A DNA stretch of 48,268 bases from Bacillota bacterium (GTDB lineage: Bacteria > Bacillota > Clostridia > Oscillospirales > Ethanoligenentaceae), in the NCBI GenBank assembly GCA_023391535.1, contig JAEWAU010000036.1, forward strand, positions 1-48,268, given 5' to 3'. Made by a program: the position numbers and the translations under genes. Within the stretch, counting starts at the first letter, position 1; each line of letters opens with the position of its first letter. The notes under the pieces were generated by a model. It made no database searches, had not been told where the DNA came from, and worked only from the letters and a program-made list of their open reading frames with translations. This document shows positions 8,179 to 16,523 of this stretch, piece by piece.

Positions 8179-9045
8179 TCAGGCTTTTTCCGCCGCTTTG
8201 GCCAGCGCCGCGCAAAGTGCTTTGAGATCCTCACCGCCGTAAAATTCGATGGTAAGCTCCCCTTTGGCCTTGCCGGAGCTGACGGAGACCCTGCGCCCGA
8301 GCTTTTCGGTGAGCAGGCGCGCCACCTCGCTTTCGAGCACGCCCGGAAGCGAGGACGCAGAAGCGGGCGCATCCGCGGCCTCACGGGCTTTGCGCTTCAC
8401 CATACGCTCCACCTCGCGCACCGAAAGCCCCTTGCGCGCAATTTCCTGCGCCGCTTCCGCAATGGCGGGCGCATCCGGCAGCGAAAGCAGCGTGCGCGCG
8501 TGCGCCTGGGAAAGTTTACCGTCCCGCACCATTCCGAGGACATTCTCGGGCAGCGCCAGAAGCCGCAGCGAGTTGGCCACGGCGGGGCGCGATTTACCCA
8601 TGCGCCGCGCCACCTCGTCCTGCGTGAGCGAGAAGCGCTCCATCAGCGTGCGGTAGCCCTGCGCCTCCTCCACGGGGTTTAAGTCCTCGCGCTGGAGGTT
8701 TTCGATGAGCGCGGCGGCCATTACCTGTTCGTCGGTGAGCTCGCGCACCACCACGGGCACTTCCACAAGCCCCGCCATGCGCGCCGCGCGCCAGCGGCGC
8801 TCGCCCGCCACGAGCTGGTAGCCGCCCGCCGGGATGGGCCGCACCAGCAGCGGCTGCAGCACCCCGTTTTCGCGGATGGAATCGGCGAGCTGCGCGAGCG
8901 CGGCCTCGTCGAAATGTTTGCGCGGCTGCCCGCGGTTCGGCTCGATTTCGGCGATGGAAAGCGTTACGGCGCCTCCCCCGGCCTCATCCACGGCATTATC
9001 GGCAAACAAGGCGTCCAAGCCCTTGCCAAGCCCACGTTTCGTCAT
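8179..9045 (-). CDS. parB: Chromosome-partitioning protein ParB (Spo0J)
   Basis: ParB/Spo0J is a CTP-dependent DNA clamp that loads at parS and spreads, recruiting SMC and stimulating ParA. The 288-aa protein has the N-terminal 'KRGLGKGLDALF' ParA-interaction peptide and the CTPase 'GERRWRAA' box. It also has the 'ENLQREDLNP-EEA' block, a helix-turn-helix region (SLTQDEVARRMGKSRPAVANSLRLL) and a C-terminal dimerization domain. The start ATG overlaps the parA stop by 4 nt (ATGA). Confidence 0.97.
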   Translation of the reverse strand: MTKRGLGKGLDALFADNAVDEAGGGAVTLSIAEIEPNRGQPRKHFDEAALAQLADSIRENGVLQPLLVRPIPAGGYQLVAGERRWRAARMAGLVEVPVVVRELTDEQVMAAALIENLQREDLNPVEEAQGYRTLMERFSLTQDEVARRMGKSRPAVANSLRLLALPENVLGMVRDGKLSQAHARTLLSLPDAPAIAEAAQEIARKGLSVREVERMVKRKAREAADAPASASSLPGVLESEVARLLTEKLGRRVSVSSGKAKGELTIEFYGGEDLKALCAALAKAAEKA

Positions 9046-9818
9046 ACAGCCACCCCGCTTTGCTGCGAAAGAAATTCCTCGGCCAGCGCGCGGTACGCTT
9101 CGCTTCCGCGCGAGCCGCGGTCGTAATAGAGCACCGGCTGCCCGTAGCTCGGCGCCTCCGAAATGCGCACGTTGCGCGGCACCACGGTTTTATACACCTT
9201 GCGCGGAAAGAAGCGCTTCACGTCCTCCACCACCTGCACGGTGAGGTTCAGGCGGCCGTCGTACATCGTGAGCAGCACGCCCTCGATCTCGAGCGACGGA
9301 TTATAGAGCCGCTTCACCGTGCGCACCGTGGCCATGAGCTGCGAAAGCCCCTCGAGCGCAAAATATTCGCACTGCATGGGCACCAGAAGCGTATCCGCCG
9401 CCGTGAGCGCGTTCACCGTGATGATGCCCAGCGAAGGCGGGCAATCCACCAACAGAAAATCGTATTCGTAGCGCAATTCCCGCAGCGCCGCCTTGAGCGC
9501 GGTCTCGCGCCCCTTGCGGTCCACCAGCTCGATCTCCGCCGCGGCCAGCTCGATGCTCGCGGGCAGGATATCCACGTTCCGGAACTCCGTGTGCCGCAGC
9601 ACCTCCTGCGGCTTCGCTTCCCCGATGAGCAGATGATATGTAGAGCGCGGCACGTCTTTCTTATTGATTCCCAGCCCGCTGGTGGCGTTGCCCTGCGGGT
9701 CCGCGTCCACCAGCAGCGTTTTTTTGCCGCTGTCGCCGAGCGCGGCGCACAGATTCACTGAGGTGGTGGTCTTGCCCACGCCGCCCTTCTGGTTTGCAAC
9801 GGCAATTACCTTGCCCAC
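9042..9818 (-). CDS. parA: Chromosome-partitioning ATPase ParA (Soj)
   Basis: This 258-aa ParA/Soj family ATPase works with ParB in origin segregation and, in Bacillus, regulates DnaA. The deviant Walker A (KGGVGKTT) starts at about residue 10. The Walker A' 'LLVDADPQGNATSGLG' and Walker B 'YDFLLVDCPPSLG' are present. The start is a GTG at 9818 with AAGGAGGG 6-7 nt upstream. A frame start at 9905 would add 29 unrelated residues. A promoter lies about 110 bp upstream and a parS site about 250 bp upstream. Confidence 0.97.
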   Translation of the reverse strand: MGKVIAVANQKGGVGKTTTSVNLCAALGDSGKKTLLVDADPQGNATSGLGINKKDVPRSTYHLLIGEAKPQEVLRHTEFRNVDILPASIELAAAEIELVDRKGRETALKAALRELRYEYDFLLVDCPPSLGIITVNALTAADTLLVPMQCEYFALEGLSQLMATVRTVKRLYNPSLEIEGVLLTMYDGRLNLTVQVVEDVKRFFPRKVYKTVVPRNVRISEAPSYGQPVLYYDRGSRGSEAYRALAEEFLSQQSGVAV

Positions 9819-9926
9819 GCGCAGCCCTCCTTTTGGGATGTGATCCCGGCCCCGGAACCGGAATTCCGGGAAACGTTCCGGCCGGTTCCGCGCTGTTTCG
9901 CACACGGTCCGGCCGGTTTCCCTTCG

Positions 9927-9955
9927 ATTATAACACAGCTTGGCCCGGATGGAAA
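9927..9955 (-). promoter_or_regulatory. Sigma-A-type promoter of parA-parB
   Basis: On the minus strand TTTCCA (9955-9950) lies 17 bp before a perfect TATAAT (9932-9927). It is about 110 nt upstream of the parA GTG start. Confidence 0.6.
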
Positions 9956-10064
9956 GGAAATTGCCGCAATTCGCAGGGAAAGGCCCTGCGGGCGGCTGAT
10001 TTGAAGCTAAATTTTACTTGAAGGGGCATGTAAAGGACTGTTAAGGCTTTTGACTGCACGGCTA

Positions 10065-10080
10065 TGTTTCACGTGAAACA
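10065..10080. promoter_or_regulatory. parS site 1 (ParB-binding palindrome)
   Basis: TGTTTCACGTGAAACA is a perfect 16-bp palindrome and matches the conserved bacterial parS consensus TGTTNCACGTGAAACA. It lies upstream of parA-parB. Confidence 0.96.
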
Positions 10081-10107
10081 ATTAGAGCTTTGATTGGATG
10101 GGAGCGC

Positions 10108-11052
10108 TTTCGGCTTCCACACAGCCTAACAGCAATAACAGCTTTGCTCCTCATGCCGGGGCGGGGCTTGTGCCTCCGCACGGCCGAACAGCAGTAATGT
10201 TTTTGACCCTTATGCCGGGGCGGGATAGGTGCCGCCACACGGCCTTGAAGCAATAACTTCTTCGCCCCTCATGCCGGGGCGGGCAGGCCATTTCTGCTCG
10301 GCCAGAAATGGCCGAAAGAGGCCGCGGGGGCTCCGCCCCTCAACCCACGCTTCCCGGACGCGCCGCCCGCAAGTCCGCGGGGTAAAGTGATGCCGCCCGC
10401 TGGAACAATCGGGCTAAAAACGGCGCGGAACTCCCGGGCTCCATCTACTGGGCGGATGCCGCCGGAAAACTTTCTGCCCTGCGGGACCGCACCGCGCCGT
10501 TTTGTTCCGCCTGCGGGCGGAACCGCCCTCTGCACGGTGGTTTCCGCGCAGCAGCCCCGCGTCCAGGACGGCGGCTCGGCGCTGTTTGGAGACAAAGGGA
10601 GAAAACACGCAATTTCGGACATTTTCAACAGCTTATAGCGTTTTTATGGAAATTCAGGCCGTAAACGCCGTTCTTCGTTTTTCTTGTTCTTTTTGGGGCA
10701 GATGGAACGAGGCGGCGTTTGCGGCCGCTTGGTTGCTCAGCCGGGCAGGCTCCGGTATTTACCCCACCCCGCGGGGCGGGACAAAAGGCGGGACGCACAT
10801 ACGGCGGGCTGGTTCCCCTCGGCATCCGCCGGATTGTGCATCCCGCCGCCGCGCTTGTAGGAGATGTGCGCCACAGGCAGTCAACCGCCGCCGACTACTC
10901 CCGGACTGTCGAAGTCGAGAGGCGTAGCCCCGCGTGTTCTTTGTAACGTTTTCCGTAGAAAATGCGACTTCCCTGCACGAGCAGAAAGTATCTGCCTGCC
11001 GCGACATGAGCGGCAAAGCCGGTATTGCGAAAGGCCGCGCGGCGGCAGCTAG
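10108..11052. repeat. Modular inverted-repeat element, full copy 2
   Basis: The architecture matches the copy at 565-1655. Three modules (10108-10285) lead to the GGCCATTTCTG/CAGAAATGGCC hairpin, the left core, a centre (10600-10700) that differs in sequence from the other copies, the right core with the 13-bp-arm hairpin (about 10785-10845, one mismatch), and a short inverted right arm. The right-arm hairpin is degraded here: the CAGAAAGTATC side is kept but its partner is altered. The element lies between two perfect parS sites, separating noc from parA. No credible coding sequence was found in it. Confidence 0.83.
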
Positions 11053-11176
11053 CTTAGAATGGTAGATCGGTGTCGTTCAAAAGTTATGCGTAGGCGCTCA
11101 CGTCTCCGCCAAAATAGGATTCAAGCATAAAAATACCGCCCGGCGGCGCGAGCCGGGCGGCAAACAGGTAAGGCGA

Positions 11177-11192
11177 TGTTTCACGTGAAACA
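11177..11192. promoter_or_regulatory. parS site 2
   Basis: This is a second perfect copy of the palindrome TGTTTCACGTGAAACA, about 100 bp beyond the 3' end of noc and about 1.1 kb from parS site 1. Confidence 0.96.
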
Positions 11193-11213
11193 CAGCCGGT
11201 GGGGTATTCCGTC

Positions 11214-11229
11214 TGTTTCATGTGGAACA
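11214..11229. promoter_or_regulatory. Degenerate parS-like site
   Basis: TGTTTCATGTGGAACA differs from parS at two of 16 positions, one of them in the central CG. It lies 21 bp beyond parS site 2 and may be a weak or decayed ParB site. Confidence 0.5.
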
Positions 11230-11285
11230 GTTGAACTCAAGTAGAAACAAACTCTCCGCGTGCCAATTCGGGCACACAAAAAACT

Positions 11286-12107
11286 TCAGGCCGTCCGGTC
11301 CGCATGTTTGGGAATTCGGATGGTGTATTCGTAATGGTCCTCATATTCCACGCTGCTGGATTCCGCCTCGATACCGGAGCGCTTCATCAACCCAACGGCG
11401 TTGTTGATGGTGTTGAAGAAAATGCGGATATCCTTGATGACCGAAAGATTGCGCCGCGCGGCGGCCGGCTGCCGGACGCGCAGCAGATTCTCCACCAGTT
11501 CCTCTGTTTCCGCAACATTGTACCCGCGCACAATGATCTCATCCAGCGCTTCGCTGCGGCGGGGCTCGTCGAGCCGCAGCAGCGCGCGCGCGTGCCGCTC
11601 GGTAAGCCCGGCGCGGAGCATCCGCTCACGCTGAGGCGGAGCGATGCGCAGCAGCCGCAGCTTGTTCGCCACGGTTGGCTGGCTCCGGCCCAGCTTTTCG
11701 GCCACTTCCTCCTGCGTCAGCCCGCAAAACTCGATAAGACGCGCAATACCGGCTGCCTCCTCGAAAAAGTTGAGGTCCTCGCGCTGGAGGTTTTCCAAAA
11801 GGCCCATCACGGCGGATTGGCGGTCGTCGAGCGTCACCGGGATGCAGGGCACCTCGTGGTAACCCGCGAGGATGGCGGCGCGCAGGCGCCTTTCCCCTGC
11901 CACAAGCTCGTAGGCGCCGGGCCCGCGTTCACGCACCGTGAGAGGCTGGAGAATCCCGTTGTGGCGGATGCTCTGTGCCAGCGACTGCAGCGATTCCTCG
12001 TCGAATGTCTGGCGCGGCTGCTCCGGGTTCGGCGCAATCTGCTCTACGGGAACGAACAGTACCCGGCTCCGCTCGCTTCCCCGCAGCTTTTGCAGGATGT
12101 TTTGCAT
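11286..12107 (-). CDS. noc: Nucleoid occlusion protein Noc (ParB paralogue)
   Basis: This 273-aa ParB-family protein is distinct from the parB product. It has the CTPase box 'GERRLRAA', 'ENLQREDLNFFEEA', a helix-turn-helix (GLTQEEVAEKLGRSQPTVANK) and a C-terminus ending 'EYTIRIPK' after 'DIRIFFNTINNAVGLMKRSG', which matches the Noc C-terminal domain. A short N-terminal helix (MQNILQKLRG) could serve as the amphipathic membrane anchor known for Noc. Noc links the nucleoid to the membrane and blocks FtsZ assembly over DNA. The ATG follows GGAGGG. Its location near rsmG and parA is the Bacillus position, although cdd and dcd intervene. Confidence 0.9.
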   Translation of the reverse strand: MQNILQKLRGSERSRVLFVPVEQIAPNPEQPRQTFDEESLQSLAQSIRHNGILQPLTVRERGPGAYELVAGERRLRAAILAGYHEVPCIPVTLDDRQSAVMGLLENLQREDLNFFEEAAGIARLIEFCGLTQEEVAEKLGRSQPTVANKLRLLRIAPPQRERMLRAGLTERHARALLRLDEPRRSEALDEIIVRGYNVAETEELVENLLRVRQPAAARRNLSVIKDIRIFFNTINNAVGLMKRSGIEAESSSVEYEDHYEYTIRIPKHADRTA

Positions 12108-12291
12108 CGCTTTCCCTCCTCGCTTCCGGCTCCGTCCGGCCCGCCTCTTTCGGAGGGCGGACGCAGATTCCCTGCTTTCGCAAGTCGGAACGCCCCGCCG
12201 CCGCGCGGCAATTCATGCTTGTCCATTTTCTTCCATATCAGCATATCACAGTTGGTATTTATTTTCCATATCTTTTTCAAAAATATTTTCT

Positions 12292-12300
12292 GCTATAATA
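12292..12300 (+). promoter_or_regulatory. Extended -10 promoter for dcd
   Basis: TGCTATAAT is a TG-N extended -10 with a perfect TATAAT (12295-12300). It lies in an AT-rich stretch about 50 bp upstream of the dcd start. No good -35 is visible. Confidence 0.6.
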
Positions 12301-12352
12301 GAAAAAGCGGCGCCGCCATATTTATGCGGAACGCCGAAAGCGGAGAAGGGAC

Positions 12353-12889
12353 GTGTTCCTTTTGATTTTATCCGGCCTGGAAATTCGAAAGCGATTGGAA
12401 AACGAGATCGTCATCGAGCCGTTTCGCGAGGAGCGGCTCAACCCGAACAGCTACAATCTCACCCTGCACAACCGTTTGCTCGTCTACAAAAATCCTGTTC
12501 TTGATATGAAAACGCCGAACGCCACCGATGAGCTGGAGATCCCCGAAAGCGGGCTGACGTTAAAGCCGGGGCGGCTCTACCTGGGACGCACGGCCGAATT
12601 CACCAAAACCGAGGGCTTCGTGCCCATGCTCGAGGGGCGCTCCTCCACCGGGCGGCTCGGACTGTTCGTGCACATCACGGCCGGGTTCGGGGACGTAGGC
12701 TTCTGCGGCTACTGGACCCTTGAGATGTTTTGTGTCCAGCCCGTAGTCATCTACCCCGGCGCCGAGATCTGCCAGATCTATTACCACACCCTCGAGGGGG
12801 ACTATATCCCCTACCGCAGCGGAAAATACCAGAACAACACCGGCATCCAGCCGAGCCTGATGTACCGGGATTTTGAAAAAACGCCGTAA
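12353..12889 (+). CDS. dcd: dCTP deaminase
   Basis: This 178-aa protein deaminates dCTP, making dUTP (or dUMP in bifunctional forms) for thymidylate synthesis. The motif 'LEGRSSTGRLGLFVHITAGFGDVGFCGYWTLEMF' includes the conserved R-S-S-x-G-R block and the catalytic glutamate region, and 'LNPNSYNLTLHN' matches the trimer-core N-terminus. The start used is a GTG at 12353 with GGAG 7 nt upstream. A TTG at 12362 (giving M-I-L-S-G) is an alternative closer to the family start. It is the only rightward gene on the left arm and converges on cdd, so it may have been inserted there. A dUTPase gene (dut) lies at 37186. Confidence 0.9.
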   Translation: MFLLILSGLEIRKRLENEIVIEPFREERLNPNSYNLTLHNRLLVYKNPVLDMKTPNATDELEIPESGLTLKPGRLYLGRTAEFTKTEGFVPMLEGRSSTGRLGLFVHITAGFGDVGFCGYWTLEMFCVQPVVIYPGAEICQIYYHTLEGDYIPYRSGKYQNNTGIQPSLMYRDFEKTP

Positions 12890-12972
12890 TTGCGAAAGCC
12901 GCGCGGACCCGCTCAAAAAGGCGGTTTCCTCGCGGCCCGTTTTTCGGTTGTGCGCAATGAGATTCGCGCGGT

Positions 12973-13356
12973 TCAGAACGCGCGCCAGTCATAAGGCAAT
13001 AAATCCTTCAATAAAACGACGACTCCGTCTTTTACCAGGATTTCCGCTTCCGCGTTTTCCTGCGCTAATTGGCTCAGAAACTCCCTGCATCGCCCGCATG
13101 GAGGCATAATATGGCCGTCGCAACCTACAGCCACCACTTTTCGGATGATGTGCTCACCGGCGGTGAGCATTGTCGCCGCAGCCGCATGTTCCGCGCAGAA
13201 TCCCATGGAACAAGCCGTGTCGACGCAAACGCCCAGATATACAGTTCCCGAATCGGTTAAAATAGCGGCCCCCACGCCGCCGGATTCGGCATATTCCGAA
13301 AGTTTCAGGGGTTTTGCCACCGTTCTCGCCTGTGCAAGCAGCTCTTCAAATTCCAT
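12973..13356 (-). CDS. cdd: Cytidine deaminase
   Basis: This 127-aa zinc-dependent deaminase of the small homotetrameric Cdd type converts cytidine or deoxycytidine to the uridine form in salvage. The zinc and proton-shuttle motif C-A-E is in 'GFCAEHAAAATM', and the second zinc motif is 'PPCGRCREFL'. The canonical residue after C-A-E is R or Q, here H, so substrate preference could differ; a blasticidin-S-deaminase-like role is an alternative. The ATG at 13356 follows GGGAGGAG. The frame continues upstream through rsmG without meaning. It converges with dcd. Confidence 0.87.
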   Translation of the reverse strand: MEFEELLAQARTVAKPLKLSEYAESGGVGAAILTDSGTVYLGVCVDTACSMGFCAEHAAAATMLTAGEHIIRKVVAVGCDGHIMPPCGRCREFLSQLAQENAEAEILVKDGVVVLLKDLLPYDWRAF

Positions 13357-13400
13357 GTTTCCGCTCCTCCCAGCCGGCTCCAGCCGGGCAATCCGTCCGT

Positions 13401-14162
13401 TTACAGCGGCGCTTTTGCAATTTTGGCCGACGCGCGCGGATAAACCCCCGGCGAGGATTTGATTTTGCGAAGGACGACCAGAGTGCGCCCGTCGCCCGAG
13501 CCGGGCAGCGCATAAGGAACTGCGGCCTCCGTCCTGCCGCCCAGCAGGGAAACGGCGCGCTGTGCGCGCGCAAGCTCCTCCCCCACCTCCGCGCCCTTCA
13601 GGGCCAGAAACGCTCCGCCGGGCTTCACAAGCGGAAGGCAGTATTCGCAAAGCGTTCGCAAATCGGCCACAGCGCGCGCGGTGACAAGGTCGAACGCCTC
13701 GCGAAACGCCGCCTGCCGCCCCGCCTCCTCGGCGCGTGCGTGGACGCACGCAAATTCCGTGCCAAGGCGTTGTGAGAGCGTGCGCAGGAACGTGACGCGC
13801 TTGTTCTGTCCGTCCATGCAGGTGAGCGTCAGGTCGGGCCGCGCGAGCTTGAGCGGCACGCCCGGAAAGCCGGCGCCGCAGCCCACGTCCGCGAGCTTTG
13901 CGCCGCGCGGAGGCGCAGCGAATTTCAGCACGGCGAGGCTATCCGCAAAATGCTTGAGGGCGATCTCCTCAGGCTCCACGATGGCCGTGAGGTTCATCAC
14001 GGCGTTCCAGCCGAGGAGTTCCTTCGTATAGATGCGGAACTGCCCGCGCGCGGAATCCGGGAGCTCCAGCTCCCATGCCCCGAGCGCGGAGCGCAAGGCT
14101 TCCTCCATACGCGCAAGGCCCGCTTCGTCGATGGCGTGCTCCGTATCGGGGGTTTCGTACAT
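13401..14162 (-). CDS. rsmG: 16S rRNA m7G527 methyltransferase RsmG (GidB)
   Basis: This 253-aa class I SAM methyltransferase modifies G527 of 16S rRNA. The SAM motif 'LADVGCGAGFPGVPLKLARPDL' is clear, along with the N-terminal 'WNAVMNLTAI--PEEIALKHFADSL' and the 'TARAVADLRTLCEYCLPL--PGG-FLALKG' blocks. The ATG at 14162 is preceded by GGAGGG. It follows mnmG in the usual order, with a repeat stretch and a parS-like site in between. Confidence 0.96.
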   Translation of the reverse strand: MYETPDTEHAIDEAGLARMEEALRSALGAWELELPDSARGQFRIYTKELLGWNAVMNLTAIVEPEEIALKHFADSLAVLKFAAPPRGAKLADVGCGAGFPGVPLKLARPDLTLTCMDGQNKRVTFLRTLSQRLGTEFACVHARAEEAGRQAAFREAFDLVTARAVADLRTLCEYCLPLVKPGGAFLALKGAEVGEELARAQRAVSLLGGRTEAAVPYALPGSGDGRTLVVLRKIKSSPGVYPRASAKIAKAPL

Positions 14163-14189
14163 CGTTTTCCCTCCTAGCTTTTTGTTTTC

Positions 14190-14205
14190 TGTTTCACGTG
14201 AAACC
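14190..14205. promoter_or_regulatory. parS-like site 3 (15 of 16)
   Basis: TGTTTCACGTGAAACC has one terminal mismatch to parS. It lies 27 bp upstream of the rsmG ATG. Confidence 0.85.
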
Positions 14206-14234
14206 GCTGGCGCGGAAATGAGGGCGTTCTATTT

Positions 14235-14520
14235 TGGTGCTCACGTTGCTTTAGGCTGGACGCCGCTGCGCAGCATTGGAGTAATAACGGCTTTTTCGCT
14301 CTTGCCGCGGCGGGACTGGTGCCGCCGCGCAGCCTTGAAGCAATAACTTCTTCGCCCCTCATGCCGGTATTGCTTTAAGACTGCATGGAAGCACCCCGCC
14401 CGCCGCGGCATGGGCGGCAAAGTCGGTATTGCTTTAAAATTGCTCGGAGGCACCCTGCCCGCCCCGGCACTAGGGGCAAAGCCGGTATTGCTCAAAGGCT
14501 CCGCGGAGGCATCCCGCGTC
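14235..14520. repeat. Partial repeat element: modules only, in both orientations
   Basis: This region holds only the roughly 57-bp modules seen in the arms of the large elements, with no hairpin block and no core. About two lie in the forward orientation (to about 14365) and about three in reverse (14385-14520). It fills the gap between the rsmG start and the mnmG stop, so it may be a collapsed element in which the two arms recombined. Confidence 0.75.
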
Positions 14521-14531
14521 TTGGAATAAAG

Positions 14532-16415
14532 CTACTGCTTCCCCTTCTGCCCTTCCGCCGCAAGGTAAATGAGCAGAACCGCGATATCAGCGGGGTTTAC
14601 CCCCGAAATCCGCGAGGCCTGCCCCACGCTGCGGGGCCTTACCTTGCGGAGCTTTTCCTGCGCTTCGAGCCGCAGCCCGTGCAGGACGGCGTAATCGAGG
14701 CTTTCGGGGATGACCTTCTCTTCGAGGCGGCGCGCTTCGTCGATCTGTGCCTGCTCGCGCTGGATATATCCCTCGTATTTGACGCCGATCTCCACCTGCT
14801 CGGCCACGGCCTCTGGCAGCGCCGGGCGGGCGGGGTCGAAAGGCGCAAGGTCGGCATAGGAAAGCTGCGGGCGGCGCAGCAGCTCGGCAAGGCGCGCGCC
14901 GTTTTTCGCGGGCGCGGTGCCGCGCGCGGCGCACAGCGCGTCCAGTTCCGTGGAGGGCGGAACGCCCGCCGCCTCCACGCGCGCGCGTTCGGCCTCCACG
15001 GCGCGCTTTTTTTCGAGAAAGGCCGCGTAGCGCGCGTCCGGTATCAGGCCGATCTCGTGCCCGATGGGCGTCAGGCGCAGGTCGGCGTTGTCTTGCCGCA
15101 GAACGAGTCGGTATTCCGAACGCGAGGTCATCATGCGGTACGGCTCCGGCGTTCCCTTTGTTACAAGATCGTCGATGAGCGTGCCGATATAGCTGCCCGA
15201 ACGCTCCAGCACCAGCGGCGAACGGCCTTGCACCTGCAAGGCGGCGTTGATTCCGGCCACCAGCCCCTGCGCGGCGGCTTCCTCGTAGCCCGAGGTGCCG
15301 TTAAACTGCCCCGCGCCGAACAAGCCGCCGATCTTCTTCGTTTCGAGCGTGGGCATGAGCTCCAGCGGGTCCACGCAGTCGTATTCGATGGCGTAGGCCG
15401 TGCGCATCACCTGCAAATGCTCAAAGCCCCTTATCGTGTGCAGAAAGCGCAGCTGCACCTCTTCGGGCAGAGAGGAGGAAAGCCCCTGCAGGTACAGTTC
15501 CTCGGTATCGAGCCCCAGCGGCTCGATGAAAAACTGATGGCGGTCCTTATCCGCGAAGCGAACGACCTTATCCTCGATGCTCGGGCAGTAGCGCGGGCCC
15601 ACACCCTCGATGCGTCCGGCGTAGAGCGGCGACCGCCCGAGATTTTCGCGGATGACCTCGTTCGTGCGTTCGTTCGTATAGGCGATGTAGCACGCCGCGC
15701 GGTTTTCGCCGGGAATTTTGGTTTCAAAGGAGAACGGCACGATCTTCTCGTCGCCCTCCTGGCGTTCCAGCACGGAAAAATCGATGCTGCGCCGGTTCAC
15801 GCGCGGCGGCGTGCCGGTTTTGAAGCGCCGCAGCGAAAGCCCCAGCGCGCGCAGCGAATCGGAAAGGCGGTTTGCGGGGAACAGGCCGTCCGGCCCGCCG
15901 GGGTAGTTTACCTCCCCGATGTGGATGCGCCCGCGCAGATAGGTCCCCGTGGCCACCACCACGGCTTTGACGCGGTACACCGCGCCCAGCGCCGTCACCA
16001 CCGCGCACACCCGCCCTTTTTCGGCGCGGATTTCCACCACTTCGGCCTGCCGCAGGTCGAGCCCCGGCTGCCGTTCCAGCACGCGCTTCATGCGCTGGTG
16101 GTAGGCGCGGCGGTCGCTCTGCACGCGCAGCGAATGCACGGCCGGGCCTTTGCCCCGGTTGAGCATACGGCTCTGAAGAAACGTCTCGTCCGCCGCCTTC
16201 GCCATCTCGCCGCCCAGAGCGTCGATTTCGCGCACGAGCTGGCCTTTTCCCGTTCCGCCGATGGAGGGGTTGCAAGGCATGTTGCCCACCGCGTCCAGAT
16301 TGACGGTGAACACCGCCGCCGTGCACCCCAGCCGCGCCGCGGCCAGCGCCGCCTCGATGCCCGCGTGCCCCGCGCCGATAACGGCCACGTCGTATTCCCC
16401 CGCGCTGTATTCGAT
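14532..16415 (-). CDS. mnmG: tRNA uridine-5-carboxymethylaminomethyl modification enzyme MnmG (GidA)
   Basis: MnmG is the FAD-dependent partner of MnmE in making cmnm5U34 in tRNAs. The protein is about 627 aa and has the FAD motif 'GAGHAG', 'PCNPSIGGTGKGQLVREIDALGG', and the C-terminal helical domain. The conserved N-terminus I-E-Y-S-A-G-E-Y-D-V aligns with the usual M-x-Y-x-A-G-x-Y-D-V, but the codon at the Met position (16415-16413) is ATC. No in-frame ATG, GTG or TTG occurs there; the first is a GTG at 16388, which would cut into the first FAD-binding strand. A GGTGG lies 9 nt before the ATC. The start is therefore uncertain, the gene identity is not. Confidence 0.95.
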   Translation of the reverse strand: MEYSAGEYDVAVIGAGHAGIEAALAAARLGCTAAVFTVNLDAVGNMPCNPSIGGTGKGQLVREIDALGGEMAKAADETFLQSRMLNRGKGPAVHSLRVQSDRRAYHQRMKRVLERQPGLDLRQAEVVEIRAEKGRVCAVVTALGAVYRVKAVVVATGTYLRGRIHIGEVNYPGGPDGLFPANRLSDSLRALGLSLRRFKTGTPPRVNRRSIDFSVLERQEGDEKIVPFSFETKIPGENRAACYIAYTNERTNEVIRENLGRSPLYAGRIEGVGPRYCPSIEDKVVRFADKDRHQFFIEPLGLDTEELYLQGLSSSLPEEVQLRFLHTIRGFEHLQVMRTAYAIEYDCVDPLELMPTLETKKIGGLFGAGQFNGTSGYEEAAAQGLVAGINAALQVQGRSPLVLERSGSYIGTLIDDLVTKGTPEPYRMMTSRSEYRLVLRQDNADLRLTPIGHEIGLIPDARYAAFLEKKRAVEAERARVEAAGVPPSTELDALCAARGTAPAKNGARLAELLRRPQLSYADLAPFDPARPALPEAVAEQVEIGVKYEGYIQREQAQIDEARRLEEKVIPESLDYAVLHGLRLEAQEKLRKVRPRSVGQASRISGVNPADIAVLLIYLAAEGQKGKQ

Positions 16416-16523
16416 CGTAACAGACCACCATGCTTCCGATTTGTATTATTGATTTATCTTATTCCTGATTGGTTAATTTGCGATGCGGATATACGTACTA
16501 TTACAAGCCTATTATACTACTTG

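Noticed and set aside
11214..11229. Noc-binding site
   Set aside because: The sequence is a degenerate parS (T-G-T-T-T-C-A/T-G-T-G-G-A-A-C-A) and does not resemble the A-T-T-T-C-C-C-G-G-G-A-A-A-T Noc consensus.
15724..16431. ATG-initiated frame at 16431 as the true mnmG start
   Set aside because: It is in a different reading frame from mnmG. Using it would need a frameshift, and its residues do not match MnmG.
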